Source of the DNA: Rhexocercosporidium sp. MPI-PUGE-AT-0058
Lineage: Eukaryota > Ascomycota > Leotiomycetes > Helotiales
Length of the DNA: 64,000 nucleotides
NCBI GenBank assembly: GCA_020746875.1
Contig: JAGTJL010000015.1
Coordinates: forward strand, 1,302,001-1,366,000
Reading direction: 5' to 3'
This document shows positions 35,480 to 44,985 of the stretch, piece by piece. The translations under genes were made by a program, and so were the position numbers. The first letter of the stretch is position 1, and each line of letters starts with the position of its first letter. Below the pieces are notes generated by a model, which ran no database searches, was not told where the DNA came from, and saw only the letters and a program-made list of their open reading frames with translations.

Positions 35480-36632
35480 CTACAACTTGGCCCTTTGTGC
35501 TCGCTTAGCTTTTCTGGCAACATTCGCCTCCTCAGCCCAAGCATCCTGTCTAACAGCTGCAGCTGCGCTCTCCGTCTTGTTGACGACTAGATTACCAAAG
35601 ACAGTATCGTTTGTACGAACCTCAAAAGGAATAGCGAAGACGCCTGGCATACCCAGAACATTACCAGGCTTGGGTGCAGCTCCAGGTGTTGTCTTTGCAG
35701 CTTTGGTGCTGATGATAGCGCTGTCAGCCCATCGACGGGTACATACTCCTCCAGGACTCATTGAGTCGGACTGGAACCCGTTGTAAATTGTGAATTGACT
35801 GAGAAGGCAGTGCCATGTCTGCCCAAATGCTGGGTCTAAACCACCTGGGTTGGCGATTGCGAACAGGGAGACTACGCCGATTTGGGCAAAATCTTCCACA
35901 GCATCTTCATAATTCAGCATCTGGTCTATTTTTCAGACAGGAAAGGTACTCACTAGTGTTGGCATAGTTGTCAGGCACGCAGGTGTCTTGGCGGATTGCA
36001 TCCAACCATTCCCACCTGGCACTAGTTTGAAAGCCGTTCTTGTAGAAGTCAAGGGCGTGGCCAGTTTCGTGCTGGAAAACGGATGGCGTGCCCACGCTTC
36101 CTCTGAATACAATGATGGCGCTTCCCATATATGCAGAGTTTGCTCCCGGAATTGCAATCACATGCTGTTTTACAAATCAGCACTGTTATTTTGTCCAGTC
36201 TCGTAGGCTGACAAAGACACCGAGTTTCTGATTTCAAAAAAAAAAAAAAAAAAAAGGGGGGGGGGGGGGTTATCGGGTTGAAGATAAACCAAATGCTGAT
36301 CATTCAGAGAATGGACTGACCTGGATCCATTGACGTTCGTGGACAGGCATTCGTCCAAATAGGTCAATCATGCTGGCTTGACTAGCTCTGGTTAGTACTT
36401 TTAATATTCAGCGAATTAGCCTGCTGCTGCGAGATATACCTGATTGGTGCATTTCGGTGCTGAAGAATCTGTCAGTATGCTCTCATCATGTTTGGTCTGC
36501 CACTCCAACTTACTCTGCAGAATGACCATGGCCCCAAAGAGATGCTTTTCCGAGTGCCTGTGCTATGGCCGATTGTCCGAAGAGGATGGATAGAAGTCCA
36601 GCAGACTTAATAAATGGGCAAGAAACCATCAT
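35480..36632 (-). CDS. Secreted HExxH protein, Con-13-like
   Basis: Five minus-strand exons (36632-36514, 36468-36440, 36385-36321, 36164-35954, 35904-35480) give 282 aa. A signal peptide lies at the start (KSAGLLSILFGQSAIAQA). Two exons are very short (29 and 65 bp); phases agree at all four junctions. Residues 103-107 are HETGH in VFQHETGHALDFYKNGF, a zincin-type HExxH metal-binding helix, followed by CVPDNYANTNAVEDFAQIGV and a lower-conservation C-terminal half with a basic tail (RKAKRAQRAKL). The arrangement resembles the fungal secreted family often annotated as conidiation-specific protein 13; that name is from memory and tentative. Whether it is an active protease is unknown, since no obvious third zinc ligand is certain. 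The third intron carries an extreme homopolymer pair. Confidence 0.7.
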
Positions 36633-39131
36633 GACTTGGAATTGCACAAAATGGGAATTGGTGCTATTGAGTTCGATTTGGTCGATGTCAAACAGGAGAT
36701 CAGAGGGGGAACTCATGAGCTCTTATACCAGAAAACGTCGTTTTTTAAGGGCTTTTGAATGAGCTGTGCGATGGAGCTTTTCTGTGCTTCTGCAAAACTT
36801 CTTTTCTTACGATCCAGTCCATTTAGAGACCTAGAAGCCGACGAACCTAGAGAACTAGAGCCAAATAAGATGCAAGTCTTGGGGCCCAAAACCAACGATA
36901 TCTGCACCTCCGGAGCAAAACCCCGGCATGATAGTTCCCAGCACCAATGGAGAAGCGATTGATAATACTGACTCAGGAAATTTTACAGCTCAGATGGTTT
37001 ACAAAGCCGTTTGAAGCGGTTCAAAAGCAGCCCTTCTGTACTCTATCTTACCCAAGAAAAAGCTCACCGTGGTAGCCCCCGTATAAACTATCTTGGCAAA
37101 TTTCTGACATCAAAGACCTCAGCGAAAGACTTGATACTTGAAAAGAGGGTCCTCGTCATCTTTGTATGTGCCCGATTGTTCACACAGCTGAAGCTTGGCA
37201 GTCAGAAGACGGGAATGTGAATGAGCTTGAAAACTTCAACAAGAACATTAAAGAGTTCCTTAGTATTATCAGCAATCTCAGGATTGAATTCACGAGCACG
37301 ATATTATCTCTAGAAACGCCCGAGAGTTGCAATAGAGAAAATTGGCTTGGGCTCTAACGGAACATCTTTGCTTCTCATGCTCCTCATACCTTTTCATCCC
37401 ACAATCATTAGACGCAAGCTCCAATCAAAAGGGGTTTTTAGCACAAGTTCCGTGCGGCAATTCCACGTCTAGTTGCAGTGCCTTGCAGAACCTGACAGTG
37501 GCGTCCACCCCACGAAGACATCTTGAGACGAATGTTCGAACCCGAGCAATATTCCGAGCCGCAGCCATACATACGCATCGACCTACGAATGCGGCCTAGG
37601 CGCTCTTGGTTCCAAGCTCACGTAATGTCTGAATTAGGTACTGTGCCGCCTGGAACCTTGACTCTCTTTCCCGCTAGACTGTCTTTCCCGCAAGACTGTT
37701 AACTTTTCTTGCATAATTTGCAATATGAGTAGGGCTTAGCTCAAAAGCTTTGTGCGTACGACGACATACCTTCTGTCAAAAAGATGTCTTAAACATTCGA
37801 AGGGCAACACTACTCGTAAATAAAAGGGTCGACGACTGTATCGACAAGAATTGACGCTGAAAGTATTGTTGTCGCCCCCACGGCCCCCACCCCGTTCTGT
37901 GAGCTTGTTCCTCCAAAAAGAAATATATTCTGGTGGTGCTTGGCAAGGTAATTGCATCGGACGAACGTCCGCTTTCGCGCGGCAGACTATCTTGCAATGC
38001 AACCCTCCAGCTCCGGTAGAAATGTTTGAAGTAGCAGAATACTGGGAGGCAGAGGCGCATGGTGTACCCACCCATTTCTCAAAAGAACGCGAAGCGAGCT
38101 CGAACCGGACGGTGAATAGCAAAAAGAGACTCTTAGCTCAGTCTCTGCCTTTAAAAGACCGAGTTCGAGCAGGCGTTGGTATTCAGATGTCAAATCAGAA
38201 GAAGCTAAGCGGAATCTTTGTGCAGGACGGTAAGGTCAAGCTGCAGTCAGCAGACTATCGATTTTCTAGAAGAAGACCGTAGCCTAGCATTGTTGGTAGG
38301 GCATTGCGAAGATTTAGAACTGGCTGAAAGAGTGTGGCACGATAAAAATGAGAATGGTTTCGGCGAAAGGAAGTTGGAGATATTGGGTGTGGGCTTGAAT
38401 AGCAACAGGTTCCTCTTACTTCCCATGTGTGTCAATCAGAACGTAGGGCATATTATAGGTATTCTCCCTCCCCTCCTTTGGCAATCAGATAGTGGCACAC
38501 GATTTTTTGCTGTGAGGTTGTTCTCGTTAAAGATATTGAACAAAGGATGTTTCACTAGACATTTAATGGTCTCGGAAGATTTTTGTCGAAAGGTAGTTCC
38601 AAGATCTGCCTCTTAATCGGCGAGGATGGCACGAATATAATGATGCAGATGTAATTAGAAGCTAGTATTAGAGCACGACTGGCATCGTGAGAAACTAGTC
38701 GAGGATATGTAGTTTCTCGCTTGGTATTTGCTACAGCACTCTTCAGCTAAACGTGGGGGTACTGCGGGGCAATTATGATACCTGAAAGCCCCCTGAAAAC
38801 TGCTTGAGAATGCGCCAGCTGAGCAAGAGTTCCGCATTCCGGGGCGTTGAAGTCACCATCATCACTTGAACTGTTTGAGATGGGCCCTCATCTCAATACA
38901 AAATTTTGGTATACACTGAATGTAGTCTTTATAGTTCATTACTTAGCATACATTTCAATCGTTGAAAGAAACATGCACAAACAAATCCTTAATTCTATTG
39001 CGACAGGCTGTTGGAGAACCCTATTTGCATTGCCAGAACATCGAACACCACCAAAGTCTGACCTCATCATGTACAAGCATGAACGGGAGACCCAATAACC
39101 ACTCGAATTTCAAGATAAGCCCGGCAGTCAT
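36633..39131. other. Gene-poor interval, 2.5 kb
   Basis: No supported gene. Overlapping open frames up to 143 codons (37,851-38,282 plus; 37,736-38,122 minus) show no motif and have serine/arginine-rich shadow-like composition. The permease gene ends at the right border. Confidence 0.45.
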
Positions 39132-41339
39132 TTAGAAAAATTTATGCAGAAGCCTCTTCCAGGTCGGCCAAGCCGCAACCTCAGCACGGAAAGCATTGAT
39201 AGCATCCCAGTCCAACTCACGCCGCCCAGTATCGACATCCATCTGGGGAGTTCTGAGCCAGCCCTCACGTTTCCACAAGAAACCAATAGCCCAGAAGAAG
39301 ATTACAACCGGGACAGTGAGGAAAGCTTGGAAGAAGCCTTCTGCGTCGTTGAGCTCGCCGTTGTTGCCTGGAGGTGCGATGGCGACAAAGAACTGTATGG
39401 TTAATTAGCCTTTATGGAATTGGAAGCGAATGGGTAAAAGGATTACCTGAGCAATGAGGACGATGACGCATAGAATGAGTCCGATCCAGGAGCCGTACAC
39501 GCCAAAGACGGCTTTAAATGGGATCTCATCGACCGTGTGGCCATGATAAGCCCATGCTTTACGAAAGCGGATATGTGCGAGGCAGATGGATCCCCACGTA
39601 AAGAGAGCTGCCAAAGCAGACAGGGAAAGAAGCCAATTGAATACCACTTCGCCCTGGGCGTCTAAGTTGACATACGCCAAAGCACCGCAGATGAGAATTA
39701 TCAACACCGAAGGTAGAGGACGGCCGGATTTATCGACGTATGTAAAGAGCTTTGGCGCATATCCTTCTTGAGCTAGAGCGGTGAGAGTCCGTGATCCTCC
39801 GTATACGCATGAGACGCCGATGGAGAGGACTGATACAAGGATAACGACGTTGAGATAGTGGTCGAATCCATTTAATCCTGCGTAGCGGGCAGCTAGCACA
39901 AATGGGGACGCACCATCAGCATACGGGTTGTCTGACCCCAAAAGGTTCGGATCGTTGGAAGCAACGAGTAAGCCGACGAAGAAGAGACCCAGTATGTAAA
40001 AGAGTGTAATACGCCAGAAGACCTGCTTGATGGCTCCGGGGAGGGCCTTCACGGGATTGGCGGACTCAGCGGCAGCGAGACCGACGACTGGATAACAATC
40101 TACTGTCAGTATTCACTGTTCAGAAAGAATATTGGGATATTGTAGAAAGACTTACGCTCAGTCCCCGCGAACGAAAAGGCAGCTGTAACAAAGACGGCAC
40201 AGAATCCCTTGAAGCCATTCCGGAACGCTCCAGGGTCGTGCCAGAGTCGCGCTCCCCAGTACTCATCATAGCGACCACCTGATGGACCGCCTCCTAGAAC
40301 GAGAATGAGAGCGATGATCATAAAGATGACTTGAAGATGTGTCAGCTGTTTGCGCTATCTTATTTATCTGCTTTTTCACAGAGCATTTGGGAAGGGAATG
40401 TAAGAAAATGAGGAAGTACCGATGGTGAATAGCTTCAAGCAAGACGACCAAAACTCTTCTTCAGCATATCCAAGTGTCCCAAAGATATTAATGAGAATGA
40501 TGGCGATCCAGAAGACAGTTATCCACACCGCAATCGACACGTCTCGAGCGCCAGGCCAGTATTGCAATGTCAATCCGCAGACTGTTAATTCGAGAGGGAG
40601 GACGATAGCCCACTACGTCTTATAAGTACTTGTAGAGTTTGGATACAGGAATTACTTACTTGGAAGACATAGTTCCATCCCATGGCGAAACCCCAACTGG
40701 GATCGATGAATCGCGTCGAGTAGGTGTAGAATCCGCCGGAGACGGGGTACATGACGGCTAATTCTCCGAGAGCGTAAACGACGTTGAACATCATCACTCC
40801 GATGATAGTGAAATCGATGAGGAGAGCAGCAGGCCCCTGAGTTTAAATCAGTATTTGTATATATTGGCAGGGGAAATCTTCTGGGTGGTGTAGTGGTCGC
40901 ATCGGATTTGGGTTCCGCGAAGATGATTTGGAACACTTACGCCAGTAGAAAGAGCACCACCCGAACCAACGAAGAAACCAGCACCAATAGAACCACCTAA
41001 ATCGCAAGCATCAGTTTCAACTCACAAACATTCCAATATCCAACAGTTCCGAACATGTTACATCAACTTACCAATAGCAATCATATGCAAATGGCGCTTC
41101 TTCATCGACCGATCCAGCTCAACCAATCCATACCCATAACTACGCTTCTTGAAAGACTCCAAGTTGAGACCATTCCGGGTGTAAAAATTCTCGTGGCGGA
41201 CACTACCATCCCAGGCAGTGTTTTCGGGGGTGTATTCTGCTGAATTACTATGATCCTGTTTGCGAGAGCCGGTGGAGGAGTTGTCGGGCACAACGCCTCC
41301 GAGCCCTTTCTCGTTATTGACTGGGGGTTGACTCGTCAT
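39132..41339 (-). CDS. Amino-acid permease (APC superfamily, YAT type)
   Basis: Seven minus-strand exons (41339-41072, 40996-40941, 40836-40660, 40612-40420, 40329-40156, 40087-39447, 39392-39132) give 589 aa with consistent phases. The cytosolic N-terminus contains the family marker LDRSMKKRHLHMIAIGG. Then follow SIGAGFFVGSGGALSTGGPAA (TM1), ALGELAVMYPVSGGFYTYS, GWNYVFQWAIVLPLELT, EFWSSCLKLFTIVIF and the rest of about 12 helices, ending in a cytosolic WKRLLHKFF tail. This is a plasma-membrane H+/amino-acid symporter of the fungal Gap1/Put4-like group; substrate range cannot be read from the sequence. Upstream GATA boxes fit nitrogen control. The exon of 56 bp at 40,996-40,941 carries exactly the substrate-loop glycine motif. 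Confidence 0.93.
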
Positions 41340-42432
41340 TGTGAGAGTGTTGACGCAGACGCGGACAAGGACCAGTTCTCGGTTGGGGATGCGTCGCCTA
41401 TGTTAAAGGGGGTCGCTTAGTCTGTCAAAGTGAAAACAAAACCTTACTCGCGTTCGAAACGAGAATTAAATCAGACGAGCAGGGAAAGTACGGCATATTT
41501 AACACAATAAGACACCTCTCCTCCCAGTATGCCCAGCATCCCAAGCCCGCATGGAAGCGTGAGCCACGGCTCCAAAGTTCCAGCAAAATGACGCCGAGAA
41601 GTGGGGTAGCAGGTGCCATGCTTTGTGCCCCAGTCAGAGATACAGAAAACATCGAGTATGACCATGAATCAGTATTTAACAAATAGATGGCCATCTTGGG
41701 CCTCTTGGTCTGTTTTCTTGACCTTCGATGCTGGTGATTGCTAAGTGGTCCGCGGATTTCTCGGTCGACTACTACCGGCTCGGTTACGATGCCGAGAGTC
41801 TGCCAGTGGGTTGGCCGACGTATGTGGTGTGATCAACGTGATCATTAGCTAAGAGATATTGGCGTGAAATTCACCAAGAATATTTTGCGGATTTTGGGTG
41901 GTTCTTGGGAGATTTATAAAGTTGATAAGGGGGCAGTTGGAGACGATGGTTGAGAGGCAAGGCAAGGCTGTGGGTAGCATGCACACCTCGAGGGTACTAA
42001 GAACCAAGATTTGCTCGTTGGTTCACTACACCACACAAGTCTAGCAGGAGGTCTTGTGACGGAGACCTTTTCTGAAAGTATGGGGATTGCTAGGAATGCA
42101 AAGGATTGGATAATTGGAACTTGAGACAAGTGACAGGCCTGTGAAAGGATTTGATGTAAGTTAAGGATAGAATGTTGGCGATGGATTCTACGACGTGTTC
42201 GACTAAGCATTAAAATTTCGCATCGCATGGCAAACCAGACGCTCAAGATAAGTATGATGTAGCTTGAGGAGTTGAAATCTATTGTTTCCAGAGATATAGC
42301 TACTACCAAGAAACGGCTAAGTCAACTTTCTTCTGGAGTCTCGAATCTCAAATAACCCTTCCGCAACACCCGAGACATACCTGGCATAAAGCAAAGAAGC
42401 AAGAGAAATCCGTAATCCATCACTAAATCTCA
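41340..42432 (-). promoter_or_regulatory. Permease upstream region with GATA sites
   Basis: No gene lies here. The interval is the promoter side of the amino-acid permease. HGATAR-type sites occur at 41,923-41,929 (TGATAAG) and 42,246-42,252 (AGATAAG). In filamentous fungi such sites bind nitrogen regulators of the AreA/Nit2 class, which control permease genes. Occurrence by chance is quite possible. Confidence 0.3.
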
Positions 42433-44202
42433 TCAAAACTTATCATGACTCCAATAAAACCACTCCCTAGCCCCCTCCTCATCGCCCAACAATCTCATCC
42501 AAACATTCCTCTTTCTATTCTCCCTCCCCACCTTCCACCAATTCTCAAACCACGGTCTCCACACCCCAGGCTCTCTCTCCTCCTCTTGCGTTGTCCACTG
42601 ATTAGCATATGATAGCTCTTCAGGCGAAGCTTCATATCGATTATTCGCCTCCTGCCATATCCTCATGACCCCCGGCTGCGTCCACCACCACTCGATTAAC
42701 TCCCAGTTGAACTCGCGACATCCGGCGAGGTAATGCAGTGCTGTATTCCCGTGCACGTCTAGAACTTCTAGGTCTTGGATGCCTTGTTCCCAGAGGTATT
42801 TCACCATGCTGGTCTGATTTTTGCGCTCTTGTTCCAGATGCCCAGGGTCTGGTTGAAGTTCGGAGTAAGCGAGATATGGACGTCGCGAATGGACATCATT
42901 CTGTGCACGTAGATCTCGACATTCATTGATAGATTTGGACACTAATTCAGAATGCCTCTGGACTTGAGAGGCATTGGCCGGCATGCACGCGACGTGCAAT
43001 AACGTATGACCCAATGCGGTCTCGCCTGCATTCTGCAACGCTGTCCTGGCAGTAACATGTTTGAGTAAGTCGAGGTCAAGAGTAGCGACTGCAAAATGCA
43101 GGATATGGACTCTGTACACGGGAGTGCAGAGCTCAAGGTTGATATTTGGATGTTGACAGAGGATGTCGAAAGCGATGGAGTTGAATGTTGCACTGTAGAT
43201 GATCGTTGCCATGGCGGGCGTGATACATCGAGTTGGGTTCGCGAGTGGCATTGTGTTGGGATCGAATCCTATCTCTAGCAAGTATTCGAGCATTTTACTA
43301 TCGCGAGTCTGGAGGGCGGCATGGATTGGACTGGAAACGCTGAGACTGCTTGATGTTGGAGGATTTGGGACCTCGATGTGTGATTTCATCCAGAAACTAT
43401 GATCTGCTCCCGCAGCTACCAGGCGATCGAATATCTCGATTGAGCCGGATCGAGCTGCTTCTACGAGCGATGGCATCGATTCTCCATGAGAAAAATGGTC
43501 TGCTCTCACAAATCCTTCCTCGCACCAAAATGGCGCGACTCCTTTATAAAACCTGTCCTCGACTTCCTCTCGAGTGAGAATAGATAATTGATGGAGATCC
43601 ATGAGACTCAACAAGGTGTCTCTTGTTGCAACATCGAAAGTCTGCTCGAGAGATGGCAAAGCCGGTCTGAATCGCAGGAAGAACGCTGCGTACATTTCCG
43701 ACACCTTTAGTGGGATGCCATTGGGGTCTGCTTGCGCATCGAGCAGCATATCGACATTGTCAGGGAGCCGACCACGAATCGCTTCCATCAATGGACTTGT
43801 GATACCGACTCCGTCGGGGTAGCCTGTGCACCGAAGGCTGTTGACTCCGAATTCGGAACAGACCTGGAAATCGGCTGAGATACAGGGAGATTGGTCCCTT
43901 AGATATCTAGATCGTTCAATCCAGGCATTCGTGGTCCTGAGATCTCCATCAAGTTTCCCGTTCTTGCTAATTTCAAGAACAGCCTTAAGGAATCGAGGAT
44001 CTGGTTCTTGAGCTGCTTTCATGGAAGGCGAGAGCTCGAGAACATCGTAGCCATCGAAGTATTCATCGGGTAATTCGAATTCTCGAGGTGCTTTAAGACC
44101 TTCATTGTTGTCGTCGGAGTCAATGTCCATCGGGACATCAACGTCGTCATCGTGAACTGATTCATCTGCAAGTGTTACTGATGAGGCTTGGGAGGAAGCC
44201 AT
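42433..44202 (-). CDS. Ankyrin-repeat protein
   Basis: Single exon, 589 aa. It begins with an acidic region (DDDVDVPMDIDSDDN). Ankyrin-like units are recognisable at about 136-167 (SPLMEAIRGRLPDNVDMLLDA then QADPNG), in the middle (PSLVEAARSGSIEIFDRLVAA then GADHSFW; SPIHAALQTRDSKMLEYLLE then IGFDPN; LHFAVATLDLDLLKHV) and near the C-terminus (DLEVLDVHGNTALHYLAG). Spacing is irregular, so several repeats are degenerate. The C-terminus is tryptophan-rich (EWWWTQPG, WRPWFENWWKVG). Such solo ankyrin proteins are expanded in Pezizomycotina and act as binding scaffolds; the partner is unknown. No catalytic domain is seen. Confidence 0.82.
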   Translation of the reverse strand: MASSQASSVTLADESVHDDDVDVPMDIDSDDNNEGLKAPREFELPDEYFDGYDVLELSPSMKAAQEPDPRFLKAVLEISKNGKLDGDLRTTNAWIERSRYLRDQSPCISADFQVCSEFGVNSLRCTGYPDGVGITSPLMEAIRGRLPDNVDMLLDAQADPNGIPLKVSEMYAAFFLRFRPALPSLEQTFDVATRDTLLSLMDLHQLSILTREEVEDRFYKGVAPFWCEEGFVRADHFSHGESMPSLVEAARSGSIEIFDRLVAAGADHSFWMKSHIEVPNPPTSSSLSVSSPIHAALQTRDSKMLEYLLEIGFDPNTMPLANPTRCITPAMATIIYSATFNSIAFDILCQHPNINLELCTPVYRVHILHFAVATLDLDLLKHVTARTALQNAGETALGHTLLHVACMPANASQVQRHSELVSKSINECRDLRAQNDVHSRRPYLAYSELQPDPGHLEQERKNQTSMVKYLWEQGIQDLEVLDVHGNTALHYLAGCREFNWELIEWWWTQPGVMRIWQEANNRYEASPEELSYANQWTTQEEEREPGVWRPWFENWWKVGRENRKRNVWMRLLGDEEGAREWFYWSHDKF

Positions 44203-44985
44203 TGTCGACCGTGGACTTACCGTCCTGGTTATGGTTTGTAAATATGCTGTCTCGAGGTCTGATATGAAGTTGTGAGGAGGAACGAGAAAGGAAGTGAGGC
44301 TGTAGTATTTAGGGTGCTGCTGCCTGGAGTCATGGAACCACGCCGGTGGGGCAAAGCGGCATGGATCATCGCTTCCATCTTACTAATAATAGGGCGCGCG
44401 CCACGTTTGTGACAATTTGACATCATGATACATCGTTGTTGAGTCGACTCTACTGGCTTCAATCATCGGATGCATTTCTTGACAGTCTCTTGGCCACCGA
44501 TGAAGTCAGCATCTGGTAGGCTCGGCGGCGTCGACATCATCCGCCAATCAAACCGCTTGGAATTCTTGCCTTGTTGTTGAACACGAAGGGCAAAGCATCG
44601 GGCAATTAGGAAGGGCGACTTGTTGAGATTCTGCGGAATAATACGATGGAGTAGAAGACATCGAAATGGTTGCAACCCATGGGTCAGGTTATTCGTAGTC
44701 CTTGAGCAGACAGAGGCCAGCGATCTATTTGGTTGCAACTTCAAAAGTATCTACAAGAAAATCTTTTTGTTAAAAGACAGCAAGCATTCATTTGCTTATG
44801 TGTAGCTAACTACCAGCTAGTTGCAGCTTCTCCGCTAACCGTGTGTAAGCATGCCTTTGTCGCAAGTATTGCAAGTACAATTCCCACATGTGCAATCGCT
44901 CCTTTTCATCCGTTTCTCGCCTCATTTATCTCTCAGTACAATATCAACGTATCTCAGCAAGGATAAAGTCAAAGCTTGCAGACAC
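44203..44985. other. Intergenic between ankyrin and rvt genes
   Basis: Upstream of the ankyrin gene and downstream of rvt, both on the minus strand. No other coding signal is recognised. Confidence 0.55.

Noticed and set aside
35921..35953. Short 28- or 33-base intron in the HExxH gene
   Set aside because: Below the usual minimum and in part out of phase; the 49-base intron 35,953-35,905 gives the conserved NAVEDFAQ reading.
37736..38282. Overlapping open frames of 128-143 codons on both strands
   Set aside because: Both strands are open at once with no motif or signal peptide, which points to chance.
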